Part shown: one piece after another, positions 1 to 11,704 of the stretch | How the letters are laid out: each line of letters starts with the position of its first letter | Position numbering within the stretch: position 1 is the first letter of the stretch | Source of the DNA: Albugo candida | Taxonomy: Eukaryota > Oomycota > Peronosporomycetes > Albuginales | Assembly (NCBI GenBank): GCA_040437565.1 | Contig: JBDOQK010000052.1 | Span: 1 to 64,000 of the forward strand | DNA length: 64,000 nt | Direction of reading: 5' to 3' | Made by a program: the position numbers and the translations under genes | Notes under the pieces: model-generated | Told to the model about the DNA's origin: nothing | Seen by the model: only the letters and a program-made list of their open reading frames with translations | The model's database searches: none

Positions 1-292
1 GTGGATTTTTCAGAAGTCGAAGATCATTGCTGCGGGTACGGCACAGGCGAGTGGAACGGCAAGTGCAACTCAGATCCTAGTCCTAGTTGGCTGGTTATGC
101 TCATCGTAGTGTGGCGCACACCAAATGGCAGAACACTGTACTTTTGGACCATTTTTACAACTTAACAATTTTACAACTTTACAAGTTTACAGCATTTAGA
201 AGCTGGACACAGTCTCGTATTGAGGGTGCTGAGGCTACTGCGATACGAGATTATCAACGAGGGACATATTACCATCTCTCACAGGTATTTCA

Positions 293-1152
293 CGAAACGT
301 TTTTATATGTATATGTGTTATTTAAGATAGCCTATGCAACTAAAGAAGTCAATTAGTCTAATTCTAGTAATATAGACACCTTCAACTGAAGTATTGCTCC
401 ACTTTCTCCTTGTAAAGTTGGAATGATTCGTCCAATCTACCTCCATACGTCGGAAGCTTCAATCCTTTTAACTTGGCTTTCGATAGCTGTTTTGATTTTT
501 GAAATCGCTCGAGTAAGGGCGATTTGCTTTTCCATAATTGCCACTATAGAGCACAGCAAGTGTGCATGCTGATCTGTGGTCATCGGGGTATACATTATTG
601 AGTAAATTCAGTTATTAACTGATTTTAACCACTAGTTAGATGTAGGTGGTTTATCTGTAGTCTTTTTTTTTTNNNNNNNNNNNNNNNNNNNNNNNNNNNN
701 NNNNNNNNNNNNNNNNNNNNNNNNNNNNNNNNNNNNNNNNNNNNNNNNNNNNNNNNNNNNNNNNNNNNNNNNCGAAACGTTTTTATATGTATATGTGTTA
801 TTTAAGATAGCCTATGCAACTAAAGAAGTCAATTAGTCTAATTCTAGTAATATAGACACCTTCAACTGAAGTATTGCTCCACTTTCTCCTTGTAAAGTTG
901 GAATGATTCGTCCAATCTACCTCCATACGTCGGAAGCTTCAATCCTTTTAACTTGGCTTTCGATAGCTGTTTTGATTTTTGAAATCGCTCGAGTAAGGGC
1001 GATTTGCTTTTCCATAATTGCCACTATAGAGCACAGCAAGTGTGCATGCTGATCTGTGGTCATCGGGGTATACATTATTGAGTAAATTCAGTTATTAACT
1101 GATTTTAACCACTAGTTAGATGTAGGTGGTTTATCTGTAGTCTTTTTTTTTT
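293..1152. repeat. Gap-flanking direct duplication (380 bp x2)
   Basis: Bases 293-672 are repeated at 773-1152 on either side of a 100-N gap (673-772). The copies look identical by eye and abut the gap exactly, which is what two overlapping but unmerged contig ends produce. Treat as one locus. Confidence 0.85.
382..583 (-). mobile_element. Gag-like retroelement scrap (fossil)
   Basis: On the minus strand this stretch encodes a helical segment followed, in another frame, by a motif (LPTYGGRLDESFQLYKEK) resembling the start of a retrotransposon Gag capsid region, in which a Leu-Pro-x-Tyr/Phe-x-Gly motif precedes a helix. It recurs at 862-1063 in the gap duplication. It is broken, with no LTRs, protease or polymerase recognised nearby. 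Family (Ty3/Gypsy or Copia) cannot be assigned; a chance resemblance is possible. Confidence 0.35.
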
Positions 1153-1705
1153 TGTCTCTATTTGCTCATGGGCGCTTTTCTTGACAGCCATTGGTACGGG
1201 TTTCAAAAACTTCTTCGACTTGGCGGTCGGTTGTTGGCGGATGGGTACGACTTTGTACCCCGATGGTCCAGAATAAGAATCTCGTACGGTTTCGATCTTG
1301 CCTTTTGCGATCTCGCATGAAATGCGCAGGCTCGTAGTGCTCTTAAAGCTGAAAAAGTAGCTGGCGTGTGTGAGCAGGCGAGTTTTGATGTTTTTGCACG
1401 ATTTAGAGGACTGAACCTTGTCCAGGTGTTTCGCGAAGCAGCAAAGAATGCGGCTGGTGCGACGGATCGATTCCAGTATGTCCGCGCGGCACTTGTCAGC
1501 TGACTTCAGCTTCTTTACGGACAACTGGGCCACAGAGTCTTTGATGTTTCGTGGCTTGCTTAAGCCGGTGACGGGTCATGAACCTAAGTACTGGCTTTCC
1601 GTCAACCACCTGACTTTTAACCGAAACGAGACGATTTATAGCCAATTCAGACTCTGTTCTCGATAACGGTGTCAGTACTAATGGCCCGGTAGGATTAACA
1701 GCCAA
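1107..1705 (-). pseudogene. Unrecognised lysine-rich reading frames, probably decayed
   Basis: Two overlapping minus-strand frames (about 69 and 142 codons) run through this stretch. Neither begins with ATG. The longer is rich in Lys and Ser with a few Cys (CRADILESIRRTSRILCCFA) and overlaps the shorter in a different frame, as if a single frame had been shifted. No domain is recognised. It lies beside the gag-like scrap and could be part of the same dead element or an unrelated dead gene. Confidence 0.25.
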
Positions 1706-3048
1706 TAAAAAGAAGCCCTGCCTTCAGAAGATTGGGTCTTACGCATGGCTCTTCTAATCACTGCTCCTGAGCAGGGACGTTAATACGGACGGTGAGCACG
1801 GAAAAGACGGCGGTGCTAGAGACGTCGTTGCTGCGAGAATGAACAAGTGCTACCAGATGTGGAGACTTGAGCTTCACTTGGAATAGTTTTAACTGAAAAG
1901 ATCTAGGTCCTTAGTTCGCTACACTGTGCTACCTCTAAGCCTATCCTTAATATAGTTCTAGAAGCTTCGTAGTGACGTCATGGCGTATCCAAAATGCATT
2001 CAGTTGTTTAACTCTAACACAACTGCGTACGTGCCCTATTGTGCCGCGCGTACCAGGTCGCCTGACAATGACTCCCACACCCAATTCCCGTTACATATGA
2101 GCGTTCCTTATATTGATAGATCTATTCGACGTATTCGAGGAGGTGGAATATCTCAGCATGACGAGATGAACTAAAATGATCCGATCAGTAGACATAGATC
2201 AGTATAATGCAAGAACAGAGCATACCATAGTGACGCCAGCATACCCAGCCAAATCCCATCAAAACAGGTAACGAGGTTTCTGACTGAATATTCAATGAGT
2301 AAAAATTACCAGCAATTTGCGAAAGACAAAGACAAAGAGAATGATTTGAAACTTGTAAGAAATAATGCGCAATATTTGCAGATACTGAGTTTACGATAAT
2401 CAATTGATGTTACGAGGAAGTAGGTATTTGAACTAGTATCATTACGCTCGAAAACCAGATATCGTTCAGGGTAAATTCTGCAAACAAGGATATCCCGCTT
2501 AGAAATCTAAGTTCACATACTCCATATTGAGTTTTTCTGTGGATCATAACATGTATTAGCGATTCTGAGTTAGAATAGGTAGCGTCATAGACTCTTACTT
2601 ATTTAGAGAGCACTTTGTAAAACTGGGCAAGGAACTTGACAAAGAAGAAAGTAATTATAGAGCAACTGGAAGTTCCACGCAAGTTAAGCAATCTACTTTT
2701 ACAACTTGAAAGCTTGCCAAATATGCTTTCGATCAGTCAAAAAGATAATGCACGCCTGGAAGACATATTGATGTAACTTTTTGCTGACTCAAGGACACAT
2801 CGCACAGAAGCTACCCTGAGTAATGCTATATTGCTTTCTGAATAAAATATTTATATAAATCAGCATTCACCCTACAGCATTGGGTTTTGGCATCACTGAT
2901 TCGAATGTATGGGATGTAAGTCTCGAGAATCGGTAATTTTTTAGGGTTTATGGAGAACTTTCGCTCATTTTAGAGCGGAGGAGAAAGAACTCGTGTACCG
3001 CAATTAGGCACGAGTTTTGTAACATGAAGAAAATACTGGTTTTGGTTC
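1706..3048. other. No gene recognised
   Basis: A/T-rich sequence with only short open frames on both strands. A single telomere-like TTAGGGTTTA occurs near 2941. Nothing else can be supported before the Copia LTR. Confidence 0.5.
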
Positions 3049-3194
3049 TGGGTGGAACGTTGTTTGAACCCGCTGTGGGTAGCCCACTCTCATATTAGGT
3101 TTAGCATGGCTGGTTGTGAGAGCACACGGCAAACAAGCAAGAAAAGCTAAATATAATCACTTTTACTACCATCCTCTTTCCTCCAAAGTTAACA
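3049..3194 (+). repeat. 5' LTR of the Copia fossil
   Basis: About 146 bp, TG...CA bounded, matching 8242-8388 at about 90%. A common core (GGTTTAGCATGGCTGGTTG) is identical in both. The left boundary is uncertain by about 10 bp because similarity tapers. Confidence 0.85.
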
Positions 3195-5393
3195 GGTAAT
3201 GAGCCCAACTACGAATACGACTGCTGCCGACGAAAATCGCCAGCAACCGAGAGCAGATGCCAGTCGCGAAAAGGCCGGTGCTCAAGGAGAGGACTCAAAC
3301 GTCAAGATGACCAAGTGAACACACAAGAGTAGTTGAAAGACCTACTTGTGGGACTCACAAGGTGCATGGATCGCATGAAGGCGTCACAAGAAGAGAAGGA
3401 GGTCTTGAATGGCCTCAGGGCCATCGTGTTCGGATCATCGATAGGAAGGGGAAATCCCACGAGCAGAGAGGCATTTGACGTAACGCCACCTAGACGTGTG
3501 TCGCCAGGAGTGTCTCCAAACCCTTTTTTTGGCTTGCAGCAGCGGGGATACGCTGATGCCGCTGCCAACGTGGAAATGGCTTATGCGCCGCAGCCAGTTC
3601 TCTTTCAGCATTATCGACCGCCATCATTTTACCAATCGGTCGCACAAGAGGAGTTTTTACCCGGGCTTCAGTTGGAACTTGTGCCAGACAGTCGCCAAAG
3701 AAAGCTGGGAATCCGCCCTTTCGACGGTCAAGAATTGTATCAAGGATTAGGAAGCGGGTTCCTATCCTGGGGTAAGAGGTTTGTTCGACAGGTACAATTG
3801 GCAGAAAGGGCGTGCGGTCTTTCGTGGAGCGAAGATATCAAGGTTGACATACTTAATTACCACCTTACTGGAGTAGCTGAACGCTATTACAACCGGCAGA
3901 TTAAAGGATGGTGGGAGGGGCAGCCGACACTAGAACATGCGATGCATAGCTTGCTACACACTTTGCGATGAAGCTCACTCCTACACAAAGTACAACCCTA
4001 TTTACGGCGCCCAAGAGTGCGAGAAGAACACGGATAGATCACTACCTGTACCTAGTGAGAGTAAGTCAGGATTGTGGTAGTGCCAATAATCTTGTGCAGG
4101 ATTACATCGTACACTATGCCGACCCGGCGATGCGAGTATCGATGCTGTCAATATTGAACTTCAATCGCACTGATAACCTACGACAGGCAGAGGAGTTGGC
4201 TCACTTCACGCAGTCAACAGAAATTGGATTGCGTAATAGAGTGGGAAGAGACGTCGTCAGTAACGTAAAGGCTGGCAAACCAGACGCACGCAAGTGTTAC
4301 AAGTGCGGAAAGGCGGGACACCTTAAGTCGGCGTGTCCTGATACAAAAAGGGGATTTGTTAAGTCCGGAGACGCTGAATTTGTACTGGCTTTACAAGGGA
4401 CAAGAACTGAAAAAGGTCTATGGGTGTTAGACAGCGGCTCAAGTCGCCATCTTGTCAATGATGTTGACTTACTGAAATATGCTGAAGATTGTGTGACCGA
4501 ATGTGTTACTGCTGATGGAGGACACTGCATATTACGAAGCGTGGTACTTTACTAATCAGTATAACGGTTGTGAGAAAGGCAGCGAAGGTGCGACTGCTCG
4601 ATGTCTACTATGCCGAAAATTTGGAGAGGAATATCATTTCCTACGGTCTACTTGAAGCCAAGGGATATGGTCTTTCCTATCGCAGCATTATCGCGTGATC
4701 GCCGGTATACATGACGGGCGCGCTATTTTTGATGTGGAGACCTCGGATAACGTACTAGTTTTTCGTGCGCTGGGATGTGATCGCGCAAAGAGTATAGGCG
4801 ATGTTTTGATGCCCGTGCTGGCACAAAAGGAGGTAGGGTGTCACAAGACGCGCAGGAAAGAACATTAATGCACTTTACCGACGTTTGAGACATCTGAATT
4901 ACGGGACAATTATACGCATGGCTAAGGATCCCGCTTTTGGAATTTCCCGCGCCGACTTGAAGCGTGTAAGTTGTCTAGCTTACGCGCAAGGCAAGCAAAT
5001 CAAGAACCATCAATCGCGTAAGGATACGGGAAGCGATTCACCAATTGACGTTATTGGGGTTGTGATCTTATCGGATCTGAAGGGGCCAATGACACCAAAA
5101 GATCGCCTCGGTAACCGGTATATGGTTAATTTTATCGACCACCGTACCAATTACTGCAGAGTTTTCTTGGCTCAAACCGAAGATGCCGCAGCTCAGGAGT
5201 TCAAGCCTGTTATGGTTTTCTTTGAAAGACGATTCAACTGCCGAATACACGTCCTCAGAAAAAAGAAGGGGGCGAGTATTAGGTGCTGGATTTGCTGTGT
5301 AAGGAAGCCGGCATAGCGTAGCAGATAAGTGAACCAAGGAACCAAGCCAGCAATGGAAAAGCAGAAAGAATGCACCGTACCATTATGAACATG

Positions 5394-5493
5394 NNNNNNN
5401 NNNNNNNNNNNNNNNNNNNNNNNNNNNNNNNNNNNNNNNNNNNNNNNNNNNNNNNNNNNNNNNNNNNNNNNNNNNNNNNNNNNNNNNNNNNNN
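5394..5493. other. Assembly gap (100 N) without flanking duplication
   Basis: Lies between the integrase and RT parts of the Copia fossil. Unlike most gaps here, the two flanks do not repeat each other, so real sequence is probably missing. Confidence 0.95.
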
Positions 5494-6097
5494 GCAGGTC
5501 ATGCGTAGCGGTAAAAAGTACAGGTGGGTTATTGCTATCAAGAAAGGAGATCGACGCTCTGAGAAAGAATGGGGTATGGGTTTTGGTAAGGCCACCCAAG
5601 GGAAGCCACACTTTGCACACCAAATGTGTGTTTAAAACTAAAAAAAGACGTCGACAATGCCATTAAACGATTTAAAAGCCAGTCTCGTAGCCTGCAGGGG
5701 CGAGCAGTGTCAAGGTCATTCTTGCATTTGCGCATCGTTGGGAGTATCGGCCAAGCATGGTAAAATCCCCAACGCCTACGTAAAGGTAGAAAAGGACAAG
5801 GAAATGGAGGTTTACCTTCGTATTCCACAGGGAATGGATTTACCCGAAGGCGCTACAAGGAACTTTGGCGTGGAAAGTGAGAAAAGACTGGCTCTGCGAC
5901 TTGTAAAGTCTCTTTACGGGCTAAAGCAGGCCGGTAGGTTATGGAGTCGACTGCTTCACGATAAATTGATGAAAGCTGGTTTTACGCGATGTACGACTGA
6001 TATGCGCCTATATTTTAAGCTTTTGGGATGTGATATGACAGTCGTCAGCATTTACGTTGATGATTTTATGGTAACGGCATCCTCCGCCGCGCTAGTA

Positions 6098-7385
6098 TAG
6101 TACCCTACCAAAACGATTGTCGTTTTTTTTAATCCATTTTTTTAGATCCAACCAAGCGCGCTTCAACCGCAGTTGCACAACTATGTTCAGCTCAATGCCT
6201 CTCAAATTTTCAATACGTGTTCTAATACATATGAAGAAATGTTTTCCTGAACATAATTGACACAGATTAAATTTTAGACATTTCAATAATTTTGGAATAT
6301 GGGTTATGTTACCAACGAGTTGATCCACCATTTGAAGCAAAATTGCCTGAATTCTGCCCTGAAGGATGTCGACTAAACTTGTCTTGATCCTTCTTGAACC
6401 AAACATCTTGATTGATGCCAAAATTCTTTTTAATTTTATTGGATGGGAAGCTACTGAATCTGATCTTTGAGTCTCACCCACACATGTTCGATTGGGTTCA
6501 GGTCAGGAGAGTTGATGGCCTAATTAAACTTTGCAACGCCTATCCGTCCCTCCAATTCTTGGGTGCATTACACGATAGATTGGAGCGCCATCTTCCAGCT
6601 AATACTGAAACATAGAGCTCAGCCCACAATCTGCCTAATTCAATATCATAGACTTGTTCAACAAAGTCAACTGCTGTCCGCCGATTCCGACCTATGCGGA
6701 TCTTCTTTTTTCCTTGCATCTGTATAGCGCCCTGCTTTGAAGGAGAACGCTAGACAGTCTAGATTGTACATCTCATAGGCAGTTCTCCAGACAAGAGGCT
6801 TGCGGAAATTCTTATCAATTTCAAAACTGGATTCATCTGTCCAGCAGACCGTATTCCAGAAGTGCATAGTTGCATGTTTGTGTTTTCGTGCAAATTCTAG
6901 TCGAAAGGCAATATGCTTTGCACTTAAAAATGACTTATTGGGCGCTACTCGAGGATATAATCCAGTTTCATGAAGTCGCCTTCTAGTTGTTGACGGGCTG
7001 ACTTGGACAGCCATTTTGTTGGTGATGTCTTCAAGTGTTGCCCGTCGATCTTGCGGACCAAGTGCCTAACATTCCTTTCATCAAGTGTTTTTGGTCGTCC
7101 GGGCTTTTCTTGGGAATAACACTGGATTTCTTGCGGTAGTGCTTCAAAATGCGCTGTACTTGTCTACGACTGATTCCAAAATGAGCTGCATTCAAGGGAG
7201 CTTTCTGACGAGCCAATTTCATTCAGACCAGACGGCTTCTATTCTCAATAGGTGAGGTTTTAGTTTCCAAAGTTTGAGTTGCCATAGTTTTATTTTTTGG
7301 AAGTGAGACAAGTGTATGGGAAGAGAGCGCGTCGTCAATTCACATTTCAAATATAAAAAACGACAATGTTTTTGGTAGGGTACTG
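6098..7385 (-). mobile_element. Tc1/mariner transposon nested in the Copia RT region
   Basis: About 1288 bp bounded by inverted repeats: left end TAGTACCCTACCAAAA, right end (reverse complement) CAGTACCCTACCAAAA, followed by a shared TTGTCGTTTTTT. It is flanked by TA on both sides (6096-6097 and 7386-7387), the classic Tc1 target duplication. The copy is dead: the transposase is split across frames. Because it interrupts the Copia element, it inserted later. Its TIRs remain well matched. Confidence 0.92.
6420..7222 (-). pseudogene. Tc1/mariner DDE transposase, frameshifted
   Basis: On the minus strand one sees, in order, an HTH-like segment (FGISRRQVQRILKHYRKKSS, 7031-7222), a Tc1 linker with the first catalytic Asp (WTDESSFEI, about 6830) and a third-acidic-residue motif (NSPDLNPIEHVWVRLK, about 6475-6525). 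These lie in different frames, so at least two frameshifts separate them. The second catalytic Asp region near 6600 is poorly preserved. Family assignment rests on the DES and LNPIE motifs plus TA-flanked TIRs. Confidence 0.88.
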
Positions 7386-8241
7386 TACAGGAATTCTTTC
7401 TGTCTATGGGTACGTTGTCTATAAAGGACCTTGGGGAGGTGCGAAAGTTCCGGGTGTCGTGCGGCTACTAGAGGAAATGGAGTAGGGAAAGGGACCAACA
7501 GTGCGGTACTTCCTGTCGCTAATAGGGAGCCTGTTGTGGATCTCCCGCTGTACCCGTCGAGACATCAGCTTTGCAGTGCACAGGGCCACGCGGTGTACGC
7601 ACCAGCCAGCCACAAGTGACTGGAATCTTGCGAATCGAATTACACGCTACCTCATGCACATGAAGACACTGAAACTGTGAATGGATGTTGCTAAAACCTT
7701 GTACAACACGGTCGTCTTGAGCTGTGGAGAGACTCTGACTTCGCTGTAGAAAAGGGTGAAAGGAAGTCTTTAAGCGGCGGTGTTGTTACCATGGACGGGG
7801 CCATCATACAGGGGGTCTGTAAGAAACAGACAGGCGTGTCACTTTCGACTATGGAGGCAGAATTTACGTCGGCATCACATGTCGTGCGTGAGATTCTTGA
7901 CCTTAAGAAGCTGGTACGTGGAGTTGGTTTCAAGGTGGCAGAACCTATGTGCATGATGATGGATAACCAAGCCGCAATTCGGCAGCTTGAATCTGAAGAC
8001 AGCATGGCAAGCTCGAAAAAGTGGATGTACGGGCTAAATTTATTAATTATTACGCTAGCACGGGAATTGTCAAGCCGCAATACGTGGAATCTCGTTTGAT
8101 GATGGTTGATCTGCTTACCAAGGCACTACCGACGCCGAGATTGACAAAGCTGTGCGATCTTTTCGGATTAAGCTAATTTTGGTTTGTCTTGTTGAGTGAG
8201 GCGTCGGGTCAACGACCGAAGAGGATTATTGGTTGCGTTTC

Positions 8242-8388
8242 TGGGGGGACCGTTGTTTGAAACCGCTTCTGGTCGCCCACTCTCAAATTAGGTTTAGCAT
8301 GGCTGGTTGGGAGAGCACACGGCAAATAGGCAAGAAAAGCTAATTATAATCACTTCTACTACTATCCTCTTTCCTCCAAAGTCTGACA
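8242..8388 (+). repeat. 3' LTR of the Copia fossil
   Basis: Matches 3049-3194 at about 90% including the shared core; ends ...CTGACA. Its preceding coding part is RNase H with the usual SLSTMEAEF motif. Confidence 0.85.
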
Positions 8389-8983
8389 GAACAGTCCCAA
8401 AGTGGAGAAGCCGTAATTGGAAAACAAAAAAAAATTGACGATTCGACGATAGTACTTAGCAAGAGAGGGATGAGGTCCAATAGCCGCACGAATTGTGCGT
8501 TGACTTAAGTGGAAACTATTTCATACAAGGAAGGAGACAAGACGATTCGAAATCTACGATTAAGATCTAGGACTAAATGATGACGACTTAATCACGTGGT
8601 ATCGATAGTACAATAAAACAAATTGAAGAAGTAGAATTCCAATACAGTAACGAAAGATCAAATCGACTTGTTTAGAGAGGCGGGTTGATTTCAACGGTAT
8701 ATAAGATGCATACGTTCAATGAGTACCGTCAAATCATTACTAGATCCAAATAAATATAGTGCAAGTCATTTGTAACCCGTAACTATTATTTTTTGCAGCC
8801 AAAATTGAAGAATCATCAAACATAAGCCGTCAACGAATATAATTGGCGTACATTCAAATCCCCCAATACCATTCCAACAGCTTTTTCCCCGAACACATTT
8901 AATCTTGATACCAACCATCCTGCTCATTTGACAACAAAACACCCCACATTCCTTTTTTTCTGCCAGCACATTGATCTAAGCAG
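8389..8983. other. Intergenic, possible 5' part of a DDE transposon
   Basis: No coding potential recognised. It probably includes the left end of the DDE element that follows, but I could not pair convincing terminal inverted repeats with the right side near 11050. Confidence 0.3.
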
Positions 8984-10979
8984 CATGCCTCGAACATCAA
9001 AACAGCAACGTCACATGAAAGCTATGCGGGCTGCTTATGAGACCAAAAAAGCCGGAATATATCAAGTTCAACTTTCGAAAATAGGAACGATATAAAGGCG
9101 GATTTAGAAGTTGAATTTGAAGATTTTGAGGAAGAGCAAACGGACACCATTATTGTGAGTATTGAGTCTGCTTGTAAACGGCCTTCTCGGTACCTTGGAG
9201 ATTCCAACAGAACGAACCGGCGCAAAAGAGCAGCGCAGGAAAAGCAGCTATTGGTTCAAGAAAGCTAGAGACATACTTCAAGGAGAAAGCCACACAGCGT
9301 CAGCCTATAGACTCAAGAAGCGAGGACTCGATAGATGAAAGACCTCTTTATTCTCACAACAATCTTCAAAAGAGCGCTTGTGAAAGTGGGAAAACAAAAT
9401 GAAATCACAGGAGGAAATTATGCGGCTGCGTCTTGCCTCTGTTGTAGGATACTTCAGGCTTATACTCCGCGGCAGTGAGGTATAGTTAATTCATTTGCAC
9501 ATCTCTAGCGCAACTTTATTTTATTTATTAACGGTCTATCGTGATTGCAAGATAGAGAGTTGCTGCCTCGCAAATAATTGCGGCGGCGAATGGAAAAGGG
9601 CGTTGGTTTGCCGAGATGCATGCTTCGTGGATGGGGACGTTTATATCTTGAAACTGGTTTTATTCCCGAGAGCAAGCAGGGAAAGCATGTTAAAACAATC
9701 AGCTCATTAGAAGATGAAGATGTCATTGCAGATATGCAGCTTTACCTTCGAAACAAAAAAGTCTGCATAGTACCGACGGATTTTACCGAGCATGTCAACG
9801 AGCAAATACTTCCAAAAATTGATCCCAACGCACCTAATCACCTCAGCACTATGACCCGCTGGATGAAGATACTTGGCCTACTCTATTCAGAGGTGAAGAA
9901 AGGCATGTGCGTTGATGGCCATGAACGAGCAAATGTCGTTGCATATCGTACTCAGGTTTTGGAACGAATAAGAATCTATGAGCCATTTATGCCGGAATTT
10001 GTTGGGCCAGAAATGGAATCGGAGATTTGGCCTGCCATAGATGCCATCATCCTAGTGACGTATGATGAAAGCACATTTGCCGCCCATGATGGCCAGATGA
10101 AGCTATGGCTTCCTGATGGCGAACAGCCACTGCGGAAGAAGGGGTCTGGAAGATCAATACATGTCAGCGAATTCCCGACTGATGTTGGTAAGTCTATTAT
10201 TTTAGAGTTTTTCGCTCATTACTTTGATCAAGAGTGAACATTTTCTGTCTTGTTCAAGGGGCGACTAGCTTTGAGCAAAGAAAGAAGCTTCAACACAGCA
10301 ATCTTCCAGAAGATGCCTGCATAATCACATATCCCGGTAAGAACTATGATGGTTGGTGGACTGCGGAAGACTTTCATAAGCAAGTCCGGGATGCTGCAAA
10401 TCCCATTTTCGATGAGCAGTTTCCCAATTTAAAAGCTCTCTTCGCTTTCGACAATGCGACTAGCCACGCAGCATTTGCTGAAGATGCTCTCGTATCTCAA
10501 CGGATGAATTTTGGACCGGGAGGAAAGCACCGGTGATGCGGAATGGAATGTTTGGAGATGGGACATCGCAATCCATGGTATTCCCCGCAGATCATCCTCT
10601 GGCCGGACAATCAAAGGGCATAAAGATCGTCCTGAAGGAACGCAACCTCTGGACGACAAACCTTCACCTAGATTGCCGGGGTAAATGTGGTGACACAGGT
10701 AGCTGCTGCGGCCGCAGTGTTATTCCGAACCAGCCAGAATTTAAAGCTCAAAAAAGTTTGTTGGAAGAGACAATCACCGTGGCGGACCATCTCATCATAT
10801 TTTACCCCAAATTTCATTGCAAATTTAATTTTATAGAGAACATTTGGGGGGAAGCAAAACAATACGCAAGGAAAAATTGCGCTTACACATGGAAACGATT
10901 GGTCGCGACAGTTCCGAAAGCACTTGCCTCAGTTTCGCTCGCAACAATCCGTCGCCATGCTAGAAAGTGCTTCCTATGA
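8984..10979 (+). pseudogene. DDE-superfamily transposase (fungal/oomycete IS630-Tc1-like type), broken
   Basis: An N-terminal basic segment starts at ATG 8984 (MPRTSKQQRHMKAMRAAYE), then coding resumes in other frames. The best part is 9578-10979: PESKQGKHVKTISSLEDED, a DDE first acidic motif (VTYDESTFAAHDG), PLRKKGSGRSIHVSEF, then ITPGKN-like ITYPGKNYDGWW, the second motif (FAFDNATSH) and the third (FNFIENIWGEAKQY), preceded by a Cys cluster (CRGKCGDTGSCC). This order is typical of large DDE endonucleases expanded in basidiomycetes and other filamentous eukaryotes. A GT...AG stretch around 10188-10257 could be an intron. Several frame changes and stops lie in the N-terminal third, so this copy is not functional as read. 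Confidence 0.85.
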
Positions 10980-11459
10980 AAAAGTACCGATCACATCGAA
11001 GAGTTTCAGACTCAGTTCAAACAGACGACAATGCTTTTTTAGTAGGTACTCTATGAAGCTGTAAGTAAAATATTTAGAAATTATATTACACTTGTAGTCA
11101 GCTCGTAAACCCTAAACCCTAATTTGCCCACTGGCGGCCAAATTCTACGCTTCGATAGGAAATACTAGTTAAATCTAGAGAAACAAGGCAACTTTTAGAG
11201 CCTTATAAATTATCAAAAAATCATCCAATTTAAAATCCAAGCCTTTTGTTTCGAAGCGCTAGACTGTATGTATCATATAAAATCTCTGTTTTTGTCATGC
11301 AATGATTTATGCGTGAACAGTAGTGAATTTACTAAGGCCTAAAAAGTTACAGGTTATAGGTGGTGTGCACTGTATGATTTAAATAATAAAATGCTATGAC
11401 TGCTGAATCTATTTTTGATTTACTGATTGGTTTGGATGTGTGATAAATGGGAAAGGTTA
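10980..11459. other. Intergenic
   Basis: No gene recognised. Near 11024-11050 the sequence ACGACAATGCTTTTTTAGTAGGTAC resembles the terminal repeat of the nested Tc1 element at 6098 and may mark a terminal repeat of the DDE element, but the partner was not found. Confidence 0.3.
11107..11122. repeat. Interstitial telomere-like motif
   Basis: Two tandem CCCTAAA units (AAACCCTAAACCCTAA) match the plant/oomycete telomere repeat TTTAGGG. Two units could occur by chance. Confidence 0.4.
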
Positions 11460-11704
11460 TCATGAAAATAAGAGCGACGGATAAGATTCTGCATAGCCTG
11501 TACACTCATAATTCCCACCTGCTCTTAACTGTCTACTCAGTTTCATTTTAATACTCCCAGATGGGCCAGCATTTCCGCGCGGGCTGCTTGGGACATCGTC
11601 GGCGGAATCGATATCAATAGCCTGAAAAAAAATCGGTAAGAAGGAATAATACACGAATCATTGTGGCTTACCTCAACGCCCTTTTCTTGCACTTTTGCGA
11701 CCAT
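11460..11704 (-). CDS. Small hypothetical protein, two exons
   Basis: An ATG at 11704 opens an 11-codon exon (MVAKVQEKGVE, 11672-11704). A GTAAGC...TTTTTTTCAG intron (11622-11671, 50 bp) joins it in phase to an exon encoding AIDIDSADDVPSSPRG and onward to a stop at 11460, giving about 64 residues. The splice signals are good and the N-terminal half is protein-like and acidic. The C-terminal end may be intron read-through, since a possible donor lies after the basic SRQLR segment. No family recognised; it may be a fragment of a larger gene. Confidence 0.35.

Larger units (their letters stand above)
3049..8388 (+). mobile_element. Old Ty1/Copia LTR retrotransposon, broken, with a nested DNA transposon
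   Basis: Short LTRs lie at about 3049-3194 and 8242-8388. Parts occur in Copia order on the plus strand: gag with a CCHC zinc knuckle (CYKCGKAGHLKSAC, about 4294-4335), aspartic protease (DSGSS near 4430), pre-integrase and integrase core (about 4885-5316), reverse transcriptase (YGLKQAGRLW near 5920; YVDDFMV near 6055) and RNase H (about 7790-8100), then the 3' LTR. Integrase before RT marks Copia rather than Gypsy. A tRNA-iMet-like primer site (GGTAATGAGCCC) follows the 5' LTR. The two LTRs differ at roughly 10% of positions by eye, so the insertion is old. The element is broken in several places, contains an assembly gap (5394-5493), and a Tc1/mariner element sits inside the RT region. It is a fossil; no clear target-site duplication was found. 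Confidence 0.92.
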
